64,000 nt of DNA from Mortierella alpina (lineage: Eukaryota; Mortierellomycota; Mortierellomycetes; Mortierellales; Mortierellaceae), in NCBI GenBank assembly GCA_029449245.1, contig JANATF010000001.1, positions 620,001 to 684,000 on the forward strand. The letters run 5' to 3'. Every line of letters begins with the position of its first letter. Position 1 is the first letter of the stretch. The notes beneath the pieces are model-generated. The model saw only the letters and a program-made list of their open reading frames with translations. It did not search any database and was not told the origin of the DNA. Position numbers and translations under genes: made by a program. This document shows, one piece after another, positions 34,563-46,758 of this stretch.

Positions 34563-35620
34563 ATGTCCCATCAACGAGCCAACTCGACTTCATCCATCTC
34601 CAACGTCTTCGAGTCCGGCAGCGGCAGCGACCCTATCTACAGCAACAAGGGAGGTATGGCTACCGCCTCGGGAACCCCCAAGGGTGTGGACTTCCCTGCC
34701 TCCTCCTCTTCCTCTGTATCAGCTCCACTCTCTATCTCTCTTCCTCGCCAGCGATCCTTCTCCTCCTCGCTCTCACTAGCCACCTCGCCCAGAACGTTCA
34801 CTGGGTCGTCCATTATCTCGAACCCAAACAGTGCGTTTTTAAAGGATGCATTCGCTCCCATCTCCCCTACCGTGTCTGCCTTCCCTGCGGGGACAGGATC
34901 CACGCCGTCGTCGACTGCCGGCACGTCTGCCTCTCAGAGCGTTCCCGTCCTTCACAGAAGGCTTTCCAGCAGCTTCAATCAGCTGAACCAAATCGTGGCA
35001 TCGTCTTCCAACAACGGCTCCCAGGTAAGACGGACATTCACGCAAGCATGTCGGATAAAGGGGGTGCATGCATGGGCATGAAAGGAATACCTGGGACTAA
35101 ACTTGCCACTCTTTTGATCCTGCCATATTCCCGCTGCATGACAATGAACCTCGTATCCACATTTCCATGACGACGATGGCACACGGTCCGCCGCCTCCCA
35201 CCTTTGCTTTCGCAGACTGTTGAGCGAGGTCGCAGAACAAGCATGTTTGGGGGCAGTTCTCCGCCAATGCCCTCTGTTGTATCTGCGCAGGGGTCAGATA
35301 CCAGCAAAAGTACATCCGGAGCCAGTCTTTTCCGCAAATTCTCGACCACTGGCCGTTCTGCAGGACACCCCTTTGACAGAAATGACTCGGGCCCCACCGG
35401 TCTTGGTCCACAAGTCAGCGGCAACAACGCGCAAGGCGAGGCATTCAAAGAGTCAAAGAAACAACACCCGTTTTTCGCGAATGCCGCTGCCGATGCACCC
35501 ACGTCCACCGGCGGTAGCCATTTGAGTGCCGTGGAGAAGCTGAAGCCCTCACAGGACAAGTTGTCACGCTCCAGCAGCCCAATGAGAAGCATGATTTTGA
35601 ACGGACAAATGCTGGATTAG
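34563..35620 (+). CDS. Serine-rich protein of unknown function
   Basis: Two exons (34563-35024, 35216-35620) give 288 residues. Composition is dominated by Ser, Thr, Gly and Pro, with no membrane segment or enzyme domain, so it is probably largely disordered. It contains basophilic kinase-like sites such as RRLSSSF, GRRTSMF and FRKFSTT (PKA/14-3-3 type) and a C-terminal segment SPMRSMILNGQMLD. Such motifs occur in fungal signalling substrates, but I do not recognise a named family. The intron is 191 nt and phase 0. The gene model is supported by an in-frame donor (CAG|GTAAGA) and acceptor (TTTCGCAG). Confidence 0.7.
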
Positions 35621-36033
35621 AAGAGCCCTTTTCTTATCGTGCGTTCCCTTCGCGTCCGTACGCTGCTCCGCGCCACGTCCTTCTGTCGACGACAGTGCTC
35701 CTTTTCACATATGCAAGTCGGCGTTAAGGGCAGAACATGCCGCATTTGGCTGCCTGCTCACCGTCCCCTCTTTTACCTCCACAGACCATCATCCCTTTAC
35801 CTATCACTTTGGCTGTGATTTTGATTCATTCTTTTTCTATACTTTTTGCGTATGAGTGTTTAATGTTTTTTTTCGCCAGTGTTGAATGAGTGAGGCTGTG
35901 ATGCACACGATAACGAGACAAGGGGCAACAGGCAACAAGCAGCACGCGTGTAAATATCAAATCTTGCCTGCCCCGATGTACATAGTCTAGTGGTGCTGCG
36001 AGTTTTTTTTATCGAACCATCTGTGCTCCTTAC
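35621..36033. other. 3' flank of the serine-rich gene
   Basis: T-rich DNA without a recognisable gene. It probably holds the 3' untranslated region of the serine-rich protein gene. Confidence 0.5.
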
Positions 36034-36173
36034 CTTGGCCACAAACGCCATTAGATGCTCAATCTGCGGTGCCAAAGAACAATAAACTTTTTCGTCCAGA
36101 CTAGAACCCGGTCTAAAGTGGGACTCAAGGTGCTCAAGGGAATCCTTGAACACCCCAATGTTTGAGCACTTCA
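36034..36173 (-). pseudogene. Orphan exon-like coding fragment
   Basis: The minus strand reads 46 residues of protein-like sequence (from CSNIGVFKDSLEHLESHF through IEHLMAFVAK). It is flanked by a good donor (AAG|GTAAGG at 36033) and a possible acceptor (TTAAG) but has no ATG. No partner exons were recognised on either side. It may be a remnant of a lost gene, or an exon of an unannotated transcript antisense to the promoter of the next gene. The family is unknown. Confidence 0.25.
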
Positions 36174-36451
36174 CTTAAGGCACCCCCAAGCCCAGCTCGT
36201 GTTTTCCAGGCCAAGCCACACCATGGCCTCAATGCAAGGCGTTTTTGCCATCGATTTTGTTTGCGTCTCTCTGGAGCCTGTTCCCAATCACTCGTACCGG
36301 CTACATCCCTCCTTGTCACCACCCACGGACACCAGCTTTGTCGATTCACAACACTCTCACAGCCGACTCCGAGTGTTTTACTTTTAATATCAGGAACACG
36401 AGGAAGGAAACGCGTCGGGCGACAATTTGATCATTGGCGAGACCACAGAAA

Positions 36452-39400
36452 ATGCCCGAGCAACCAATCGCTGCATCACGTCTTGCAAAGTCGAGGGAGA
36501 ACTACAAAGCAGATGAGGAGGCTCTAGAGCGTGAACCGTCCCCTGTTCTACCAGCAGAGAGGTTTTTCGACAGACCCGCCTTGGCCTTTGACCTCGATGC
36601 GGTCGAACACGAGTACGACGAGTTTGGCCTTGCAATCGAACCGACTCTCACTGGTGAGTACCAGAGCAAGGACTCGCATGATCCTGCCGAGAAACTGGAT
36701 GGCAAGTGAGGATGCATTGTTTCTTACAAAGTCAAAAAAAACCTCTTCTATTAGGAACTGACTCTGAGGAGCTAAATTTGGACCAGAAGACCGAATCAAC
36801 GCGAGGACCAAGCCGCCTCGTTGCAGGACACAGAGTAATATCCGAGAGTGGATCCTCTACAGGCTTCCTTCCCAGTCCAAAGGGGGGCCTGTTGTCACGG
36901 CAAGAAATACCGGCTTCGGGCCTATTTCCCAACACAAAACCTGATCACGGGTTGGTTCTTGCCAAGCCCACGCGAGGATTCAGCGTAGAGGACTTTGAGG
37001 GTGAAACTGAGGAGATCGGTGCGGATCAGGGTAGCAAGGACAAGGAGAAGACAGAAAAGGACTTGACGTTGCCCATCATGTCGTTCATGGACTCACCCGC
37101 CCAACATGTACAGAGTCCGGTTGTGACTCGTAGAACTCAGGAACGCGAGGAACAGGAACTGGAAGAACAGGAGCAAGTGGGAGGGGAGGAGATGGATCAT
37201 ATTCATGAGCAAGATCTAGAGACACTGGAAAGCAACGATGTCCATACAGAAATGTCTGAACAGAAGAAAACACCCTCAGGCTCCTTGTTCCCCGATATGC
37301 AGCCGGACGAAGGACTGATACTTGCTGGACATGGAATTTCCACTGAGAACGATTTCGAGAACGACGACGAAGAGGAAGAAGAATTGGCTCCCTTACCATC
37401 GTTATCTGATCTGCTGGCAGCGTCCATGCCCCGCAACGAACAGAGCTTGTCAATCACACATACCAAAGTCGTTGTCGAGTCAATAGCCCCGGAGAATGTC
37501 AATGTGGAGCGCTGGGATCAGCTGGACGAAGAGGATTCCGAGTCGGAGGAAACTAATACATTCAGCGCTCATCGGACGCAAGCTGTCCCCTCACTCCGTT
37601 CTTCCGTCGCGCCTATGGAATGCAGCGAGGATGAGTCGCCGTTTGCACCCTTTGTTCGAAGCGCTAGTCGGCAACCCTCTACACATCTCGTGGAAGTGTC
37701 TGATGCGATCGAATCGGATGACAGCAAAAAAATGGTACAACTCAAGGATCGATACACTTCTGACTCGGATGATGCCAGCAATTTGCATACATTGGGCAAA
37801 GTTGCAGCAGGCGTTGGGGCGGTTGCTGTCGGAAGCGCACTTCTGAAGTCATTCTTGTTGGACAGGGACTCTGGAGATGAATCATCGGCCAGCAATGACA
37901 CCAAGCCAGCCGAAATGTATCCATCCCTTCCTGGACTGAAAGCGGCCTACCCCGCGCTTTCAACTGAACCCGCACAGTCGAACTCTGACGACAACCTGAC
38001 ATTAGATGAAGGTGCAGGAGTGGGGCTTGGACACGGATCATACTCAGTGAATGAGGCCATTGACGACGATGCTTCATCGGTTGCGTCAGCCCCTCGATAC
38101 ACTTCACTGGAAAAAGGGAAACAGGTTTCACGGGATACCATGGAAGAAACGGACGATCACAACCTCGTTTGGGATGACCTCCCTCCTATAACCAGCGTCA
38201 CAGACAGGGAATTCAGTGGAAGGGAGAAGACTCCGCTTTTCTCTATGCTAAGCCCCACTCCAGTGACGCCGCCAGCTCATGCCGACGAGCCGAGGACACG
38301 TATCTATCCAGCTGCACCGCCCGCGCCATGGACGCCGGAGAGCAAGACCTCACTTTCCCAGCGTCGACCACCGACGTTTGAGACTGTGAACGTCACTAGT
38401 AAAAACGATCCCGACCTCGCTTTCATGAGTTCAACGCGCAAGGCACCAGTTGCATCTCACCCTCCACTCAAGGCTGGAGCCAAGTCCTTGTTGAGAGACT
38501 TTCCAGATGCACCCCCCAAGGCCGCAAACACCACTCATCAGCCAATTCTAACACTGCCTGCAGATCCTTCCGAAGCACCTGTTTTGAGAGGTCATTATGA
38601 GTTACCCTCCATCAAGAAGGTTGATCAGTGGAAGAGCAAGAATGCGCTCGCTCCCAACGCCTTCCGACGCCTTTTCATCAATGTTTGCGCACTGATTGGA
38701 TCCAGCATTGTCATGAAGGCTCACGTTTACAGGTACAGAATCACTTTAGACCGGCGCCGGACTTGCGCTCTGCCAGAAAATGAACATCACTGACTCTCGG
38801 TCTTTACAATCTAGGTCTGCGATCAAGGTGCTGTCATCGTTAACGGGTCCTGTTGTCTTTTACTGGACAGGTAACATAAATAGGATCTATACAACTGTGC
38901 GGCTTGGTTGAAAGATCCTGTCCTTTAACACCCTTGTCTGTGTATAGAATGGGCTGTTATTATACTCTTTCTGTTCAACATTGGCGAGGTCTTGCTGAGC
39001 TACATGAGGAGTTCGAACAATTTTGAGAACTTGCCCTTGACTCCCTCCCAGAGAGCGCTTCTCGGTTTGGATCCGATTGTAACCAAAGTGCCCGGCGCTG
39101 TACCCGTTTTCAAGAAGTCTACAGTCGCAGTAAGTTAAGGATAGGATGCGCCTACGGAGCACGGGAATGTCTAAAATCATGACCATCTACGCTGCACTAA
39201 AAACTAACATGGCTCGTTCGTACTCCTTGCTGCAGCCACAGAACCTGTCTGAGAGACCGGGCATCAGGAGCACCTATGTCAACCCATCGCAAGGAGTTTT
39301 CACGTCTAACAGAACCCCATTTCAGAAAGCGCCTGTTGGATCTGTCTCATCAGAGTATAGAGACGCCGCTACGATTCTGAACAAGTCCATGTCGCGGACC

Positions 39401-41107
39401 TTCAACCAACCATCTGTTCAAGACAAGTCTGACTTGAGGCGACTAATGATGAACGTTGAGGCTAGAGAGGAGCTTCGAGCAGAACGCAAGACCGTCGATA
39501 CCGATCCGAGCAAGAGACCCTTTGGCCTGCAAGGCACATTTGGCATGCAGCAAGGCGGAATGGATATGTCCAGTCAAGGCGCTGATAATTCCACGCGCCC
39601 GGACCTTCTTGCCAGCCTCAACTCACGCGGACCCGTTGCCCGTTACCAACCGGCTCTGCGCACCACACTCTCCAAGGATCACACTTCCAAAACGGATCTG
39701 CAGAAGGATGGACTCTATGTTGTCGGCCATGGTAAGGTCTTGAAGAGCCTCAAACTCTCGGAGGAACAACTCGACCGATGGGTATTTAATTTACGCAAGG
39801 TAAGCTACCGTCTCTCGCGGCACAAATTTTATACATTCCTTGACCGACTCTTAAGTCTTGTAACTCATGAACTCGGTTATGCTCTTTCTACCTAACAGTG
39901 GATGTGGAACATGGTTGTCAAGCCCGTGTGCAGCGAGATGGAGATCGTAGACGAAGAGCTGGCAAAACAGGGACTCTCGTACTTGGACTGCAAGTCTGCT
40001 ACAATGTTTTATACCGCAGGCCCTCCTCCTCAAAATGCCACCACAGGATCAAATGCCTCGACTGCGGCTGCTGCGGCTCCTCCTGCTGCAGCACCTCTCA
40101 ACAATACCCTTGGCTGGGGTGCCGCCAGTATCGCCACCACGCGTGCACCAAGCGCATTTGCGTCTGCAGCTCCTCAGTCGCAATTGCCCGTTTCGCTGCA
40201 GGATCTTGAAGCTCGCTATGGAGAGGTATGATTTTGATTTTCGCTCTTACCTTTTTCCTCTTCCTCATTACGACTATGAAGCTGTGTTCAGCGGGCAAGG
40301 GCTGACGATTATATAATTTTTCCCTGACTAGTCGCGTATTGTGAAGCAAAGAATGTTCCTGGAGCAATACTTGGCCATTCCTGGATTTGCCAACCGCAAA
40401 TATGTCGTGGAGAGACTGCGAGGTAAGTGCACTTGGCTACTGTTGTACTTTTTGCGCATCGTTTTTTTCTTGACCTGCAAATGATATACCTAGAATGCTG
40501 GCCTCTAAGCAAGCAATCTTTTTCTCGGCCTTGCATATAGCCATGGGACCACTCTTGACGCACTTTATTTGGGACTCTCACGGACTATCTTGGGATGGAA
40601 ACAAGAAAAGCTGGACACCCGATCTGCCTACGGATGCGCAAATCATCATGCACCTCTTCACTGTTTATATGGATCTCGCAATGCCTTCGCATCCCAGCAT
40701 GACGTTGGACCGCTTCCCGTTCTCTTACAAGTACTATGTGCCTATGGAGGCCAAGCCAGACCCTTCGACAGCGTTGCAGATCAAGCAGACACTCAAAAAC
40801 CCACCCAACTACAACCTGGTCGTGGATGGCTCCATGTGGGAGGTAGTTCCCGTAAGTGACAAAGGCATCTTTAGGCGGTGGGTATACAAGCGGTTGTCTT
40901 TTTTCGAAATCGACACTAACGCGCGCGTGTGTACTTTTTTTCACCTTCACTTCGCCTGCTCTTTGCTAGAAACGACTCAATGTGTGGTACACTCTGGTGC
41001 TGTTTATCTACATGGTGATGAAGGAAAGCGGGGGCTATATTGGTCAGCTCAACATCGGCACCCAGATGATGGGACTAGGCGATGTTGTCGAGGGATACGA
41101 TCAGTAG
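36452..41107 (+). CDS. TMEM209-like nuclear-envelope protein (CytochromB561_N family)
   Basis: Nine exons (36452-36653, 36755-38732, 38815-38870, 38948-39129, 39236-39799, 39899-40225, 40332-40422, 40541-40851, 40970-41107) give 1282 residues. The C-terminal half matches TMEM209. It has a membrane hairpin around 680-720 (EWAVIILFLFNIGEVLLSYM), then LTPSQRALLGLDP, a Ser-rich stretch, and a folded end with KSWTPDLPTDAQIIMHLFTVYMD and NPPNYNLVVDGSMWEVVP. Human TMEM209 (about 560 residues) is a nuclear-envelope protein that binds nucleoporin Nup205 (family knowledge). Here about 670 extra N-terminal residues are acidic and disordered, with two related motifs (LFPNTKPDHGLVLAKP and LFPDMQPDEGLILAG). 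The acceptor at 40541 was chosen because nearer ones add a stop or poorly matching residues. Confidence 0.82.
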
Positions 41108-41574
41108 AGAGGGTCCAAAAGTCGTGCGGCGAAGCACATTCCAATACACCTTGCTTAGATACAATCGAAGAGATGACAATGGGGCTATTGGAGCTTCTGG
41201 CTGCCTGGCGCTACATGTATGACTCAGTTCGGAAGAGGCAAAGCCCATCCCCGTGTAACAAACCAAGTGGCCGCAGTCGGGGGCAGTGCTGCAGTTGCAT
41301 ATGGTGAGCGCATAAATAGTCTCTACAAGGCACCACAGCCCTTTTTTTTTTTTTTGCCCTGTCTACCCACCTTGCTTTCCTACCCATCATCACCCCCATC
41401 CACCAGCGCAGACGTCATACGACACTACTGTACTCTTTCCACCCTCCTTCTCCACATCCCCATCGCTACGCATCGTGCCATCCATTCGCGACTCGATCAC
41501 GTAGATCAACGACTCTACTTTTGACTTTGTTCGACTGTACACGGCATTCATCCTCTTGGCCAGACACAGACGCC
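41108..41574. other. Intergenic between TMEM209-like gene and TRL1
   Basis: Holds a T run at about 41341-41355 followed by pyrimidine-rich DNA leading into the TRL1 start. No gene is seen. Confidence 0.6.
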
Positions 41575-44500
41575 ATGGATCAACTAACAGCACAGCTTGA
41601 GCAGACGCAGCTTCGGGACAGAGGCATCCACACGACTGGCCACGGAACAGTCTCTGAAGAGACGGCAAGAGCTGACCGGCTCATCCGCGAGCTAATCGCC
41701 TACTCCAAGAACAAGACCAAGGGGGCGTCCAAGCGTGGGCGGAACCTAGTTCAGGTCAACCGATTTCAGCTGGACCTCGATCGAGAAAGGGACGCGTCGA
41801 CATCACCTTTGCCCGCGGTGCAGGATCGCCCTGGAACGACAAATGTTGGCGACGCCACTACGCTCCAAGTTACCTCTTGGAGAATGAACGAGTTTGAGTA
41901 CTCGAAAGGCACTTTGCCGACCTTGGCGCGAGGATTATTCACATACCAGGATCCAACACTTCCTCCTGCGGCTGCCTACCAGCAGGAAAAGAAGGCTCCT
42001 GTTTCCTCGGAGGAGAAGTTAGATCAGGACAACATTGACAGAAAGGAACCATACCCAGACAACGGTGGGACTCATCGGATCCTTGTTCGCGGATACGACA
42101 AGTTCTTCAACATTTCTGAAGTCAAAACGACGCGTACAGAATGGCTCTCTAGCGAGACCTCAGGCCCATATGAGGTGACTCTCAAGGAAAACGGATGCAT
42201 CATTTTCATGGCAGGACTCCCGCCTCATCTTGTAGGACAAGAGGGAGGATGCGTCGTGTCGAGCAAGCATTTCTTGGGGGAGCAGGCTCCTCTTGAAGAA
42301 AGCGTCCAAGGCCCCACCGTGAGTCACTCCGCAAAGGGCAGAGAGTGGCTCGAGAAGAGCTTGGCTTCTAAAGGAAAGACGCTCCAACAGTTTGGACTTT
42401 GGCTTTGGGATCACAACTTGACAGCGGTTGCGGAGGTAATTGATCTTGCTGGTGAAGACACCATGAATGTCCTGAGTGAGAAACGCAGAAACAAGTCTCC
42501 CTAATGAACCGTTCTCCGCTGGATATATGTAGCTGTGTGATGACAGCTTTGAGGAGCACATCCTTGAATATCCGACGGAGCGCTCGGGTCTATACCTGCA
42601 CGGACTGAACCGCAACACAGCCGAATTTCAGACACTCTCCAGTGACAAGGTGCAAGCAGTCGCCAAGGAGTGGGGTCTCAGGACGACAGACTATTTGACG
42701 CTTAACTCGTACCAGGAAGTGATGGACTTTGCTGATAAGATCAGGAACACTGGCGAGTACGATAATCGGGCTGTCGAAGGCTTTGTGGTGCGCTGCAAGA
42801 CCAAGAGCGAGGGAACCACGCACTTTTTCAAGATCAAATACGACGAGCCCTATCTGATGTATCGAGAGTGGCGGGAAATCACAAAGCACATTCTGAGCGT
42901 TACCAACAAGGCCAAGAAGACTCCCTCGAAGCCACAGTCGACTAGCTCATTGCAAGCGGATGCCAAGGCTGCGACTGTAGTCCCCGAGGAGAAATTGAAT
43001 CTGCGGATGAAGTACCCGCTAACGAAGCCGTATGTCGAGTTTGTCAAGGACCTGTTGAAGACGCAGCCGGAATTGTTTGCGGGGTATAACAAGAACCACG
43101 GCATTATTGCCATCCGAGACATGTTCCTCAAGGCATGGGAATCAAAGTCTTCTGTGGAGCAGGATTCATTGCTCGAGCTGCCAGAAGTTGCATTAAAATC
43201 GGGCGATGACTACCAGCGGACCGTCATCATCCCGATCGCGACTATCGGATGCGGCAAGACTACAGTCAGTGTCGCCCTTTCAAAGCTCTTTGGGTGGGCT
43301 CATGTCAGCAGCGACGATTTTCACCACTTCCGCAAGAGCGCGGGCCAGCGGTTTCTAAAGGAGATAGTCAACCAGCTCAAGACCAACACTGTCGTCATTG
43401 CGGACCGAAACAACCATGAGAGGATTCATCGAGAGCGGATCATGAATGAGGTGGTCGCAGCGTTTCCCAAGACCAGATTTGTGGCCATCTTCTGGTCCCA
43501 CGACGATCTACCCACCTCCAGGATCAGGGAGCTGGAAGTCGAGCGTGTTAGATCCAGAGGATCCAACCACCAGTCTTTGATCCCGGAGTACTGCCCAGAG
43601 TTTGAGAGTATTATCCAAAGGTTCCTGAAGACCTTCGAGGCTTTCAATCCCATGGGCAAGCCCGACTCTAACTTCAGCTGCGTCATCGAGAGCAAGGTCG
43701 GGGAGGAGTCCGCAACGTTTGTGAAGAGGATCGTGGACAAATTTGCCATTCCAGTGCTTGGCGTGGGCAGCCCCGGCAACGCTGCTGCTCCTTCTCCTGA
43801 ATCCATCAAGGAGGCCGTGCGTTACGCTATGGAGGACTGGAAGGCTCCCCGCGTAGCCTCTGGCGAATCCGAAAAGTTTTACAAGGAGAAGCAGCTATCA
43901 GAGATAGCTCGCACACAGTCCATTATCGCTGCTTCGGACTCGAGTCATGCCACCACGATATCACCAGGAAAGAAAGCCAAGGACCCCAAGTACTTTGCGA
44001 TCAAGATCGAGCCTGGCGCGGTGCTCCGATTCCTGGAGGAGGAGTTGAACCAAGGGAACGATTCAAGCACGCAGCAAACTCGGAATATCGCAGCAATCAA
44101 TGACCAGCAGTTGTGGGCTCAGTTTCAGCAGATGATGAAGAGTTGGAAGGAGCGGCATCGCATTGGATGCTATCAGCATGTCACGCTCATCCACGCGAGT
44201 ACACTGAAGGACACATCACCCAGGAAGGCGCAGCGCGCAGACCAGCTATGGAAGAAGTACAAGGAAGAGACCTCATACAAGGTACCGTTAGCTTCGCAAG
44301 TCATGCCTACCGCGTCTTCTGGCTCGTCGTCTTTGCCAGAGCAGCACTCCACGGACAATGAGTTTGTGATGATTACCAAGAAGGCAGGTAGAAGAGGCAA
44401 AGCCAAGGCGCCTGCTGCAGTGACACTTGCATCCAATACGCCAGGGTCAGGCACGGCATCGGCAACCCCCGCGGCACTCTCTTCATTGAACCACTTGTCA

Positions 44501-44848
44501 TCGGGAGGCAGGGTTCATTCCGACGAGGACGATGATCTTCAAGCGACGATTACTGCGGACTATCTCATCTGGACCGAGCGCGTTATGATTCTCCGCATAT
44601 CGCACGCCACTAGGACCAAGACTGGGCAGCCCTTTGAGACCACGCAAGTGACACTGCACATTACGATTGGAACAGCTGGAGACCATGTCAAGCCGTACGA
44701 ATCGAATGAGGTCCTGCAGAGGTGGACATTAAAGAGCAAGCATGGAAATGACCCTCGGTCCAAGGATACACCTGCTGCGGAGATTTTTTCTATCAAGCTC
44801 GTCAAGCCCAAGGTATTTTCGGGATATTTGAGCGCCATGACGTTTTAA
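41575..44848 (+). CDS. TRL1: Fungal tRNA ligase Trl1 (ligase, kinase and cyclic phosphodiesterase)
   Basis: Two exons (41575-42435, 42533-44848) give 1058 residues. It joins tRNA halves after intron removal and HAC1-type mRNA exons in the unfolded protein response (family knowledge). The three expected domains are present in order. The adenylyltransferase/ligase has nucleotidyl lysine K204 (VTLKENGCIIF). The polynucleotide kinase has P-loop 526-531 (GCGKTT). The 2H-type cyclic phosphodiesterase has two HxT motifs, H836 (QHVTLIH) and H996 (LHITIGT). Length is somewhat above the roughly 830 residues of yeast Trl1, from extra N-terminal and low-complexity segments. It is convergent with PTH1. 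The start is the first in-frame ATG after a pyrimidine-rich leader. Confidence 0.93.
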
Positions 44849-45323
44849 TGCGCTGCTGCTTCGAACATGCATGTAGCTGATAATAAGCGTAATAAAACAA
44901 CTGCGGGCCATGCGTGTACCAGTGCGCATTGACACGGGAAGAAAAAAAATTGCCGCCAAATTTTTTTGACGTTGTGAGCCGCAGCAGGAAAAAAAGAATG
45001 CTCTTCATGAGATCATAGTGTGCGCCTTTTGAAGACTTTGACCCAACTTTTTTTAATATAGTACAATATAAATACAATGGCGAGGTAGAAAGAATGCTTG
45101 TGACCTCGCCCTGTCGACTTTCGGGGGCTATTATTCAGCTTCGCCGCCTTTCTGGACAGCTGTTCCTCTAATGCTCCATCTAACAGTGCCCGAGATTGGC
45201 AAGGTCCATCCACTAAAATGAATATGTCTACTACTTTCTCCTGAATCCAAGATATTAAATGGTGCATAATTCTTTGTCCTTACTGTTGTTGTTGTTGCTG
45301 CTGTTATTGTCGTTGTTTGTTGG
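44849..45323. other. Convergent 3' region of TRL1 and PTH1
   Basis: An AATAAA polyadenylation-like signal is at 44891-44896, 43 nt past the TRL1 stop. A GTT/GCT triplet repeat is at about 45283-45317, next to the PTH1 stop. No gene is seen. Confidence 0.6.
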
Positions 45324-46319
45324 TCAAGCTCGGTTGGGATCTGTCGAGACACGGATGATTTCATCCCCAGCCTTCTCGTACACAAGCTCCTCCAGCTGCT
45401 CAATCTCGAGCGGCTTGAATCGCCCCAAAACATATCCAGCGACGACGTTTGATGCACGAGATGCCACGGGGGGTCGGCCGATACCGACGCGCAGTCTTGT
45501 GAAATGTTGGGTGCCAAGGTACTTGACACAGGATTTGACGCCATTGTGGCCATTGGCCGATCCCTCGTTCTTGAACGAGAGCTTCCCAATCTCGCGCTCC
45601 ATATCATCATGGATCACCAGAATATTCGTGGCCGGTATCCCCAAGTCTCTCGCTGAGGTGACAAGAAAAAAAGAGTGAAGACAAGGTGTTAGATAAAATA
45701 AAGTCAAGCGAAAAAAAAAAATGCAACGGTATAACTATGCAACTACGTGATATTGTCCCTTACCTGCACGAGAGACCGAGGAGCCACTGATATTCATGAG
45801 CTGCAGTGGTTTGAGGAGTGTGAGTTTAAGCTCCAAGGTCGTGGTCTCGACTAGTTCACTCTTTTTGGCGAGCAAGGATTGAGCCAACTTGTCTGAGGCT
45901 AAAGCACCTGCGGCCAGGGCGGGGGAAGGCCCAGTTTTGATGTTATCAGCAGAGCCGGAAGAAGATGAACGCACTCTGCGCGGGGCAGGCTTCTTTTTCT
46001 TCTTGAGGGTGATCATGGTGGTGGCAGTGGCGACCTCGGCCTGCCAAGCGCCCTTTTTGGACCAAGGAGCCTGGAAGCGCTGGGCTATACTGTCGACGAC
46101 CATCATCCCGATGTTGTGGCGTGTCCCAGGATGGGTGTAGTTTCCGAGGCCAACGACCTATAGAGGTAGCGAGGAAAAAGGGGAGGAAGTGAATTAGACA
46201 CTGCCATGCAAGCAATTCTAGGTTTGTGCCTGAAAACACAATGCGAACGGTCTCTTATTTTGTATTTATGGGGTGATCAGTCGCCTGCTTACCAGCATGT
46301 GCTTCGTAGCAGTAGCCAT
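45324..46319 (-). CDS. PTH1: Peptidyl-tRNA hydrolase (bacterial Pth1 type)
   Basis: Three exons (46319-46293, 46157-45764, 45652-45324) give 249 residues. The enzyme releases peptides from prematurely dropped peptidyl-tRNA; in fungi the bacterial-type form is usually mitochondrial. Key segments are VVGLGNYTHPGTRHNIGMMVVD (substrate Asn and catalytic His in RHN), ILVIHDDMEREIGK (catalytic Asp) and GHNGVKSCVKYLGTQHFTRLRVGIGRP. A Lys/Arg/Ser-rich insert of about 60 residues (around MITLKKKKKPAPRRVRSSSS) interrupts the fold relative to the compact bacterial enzyme of about 195 residues. The first exon has only nine codons. It shares a 440-bp upstream region with CCT3. Confidence 0.92.
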
Positions 46320-46758
46320 TGGAGGGGTGTTAGTGGGTGGGGGAGTGAGTGGGGGGGTGAGTGGGGAGGTGGGGGCGAGGAAAGAGAGCGTCAGTGCTAT
46401 TGCGCCGCAGACAGGGAATGGGGGAGAGATGTGTTGTTCCGAGAAATCGACCCTCCGATCCTTTTTATCTCGCCTGTGCTTTGCCACTCCGCAATGCGGC
46501 CGCAGCCGGTCCTTCCTTGGAGCAGCGCCTCATCTCTTGCTGGCCGAGCTCATCGCGTGTGCTGCAGATGCCCCGTAAGAGCAGAGGCCGCGTCTCTTGT
46601 CACCAATGTACAGCGAGTGCCCTGAGGGACTGCTTTGAGTATATTCTTCTGCCTCGTTCCATTCGCACATAACACTCGACCAGCGACTTTGAATCCACTC
46701 AATCACAACCTTCCCTCTCCTCTTATTCCCATCCTTCATCCCCCACGCCGTAGCCAAG
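46320..46758. promoter_or_regulatory. Divergent promoter region of PTH1 and CCT3
   Basis: 439 bp between divergent starts. A GTGGGGGAGTGAGTGGGG repeat tract (about 46330-46375) lies just upstream of PTH1. No TATA box is clear. Confidence 0.5.
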
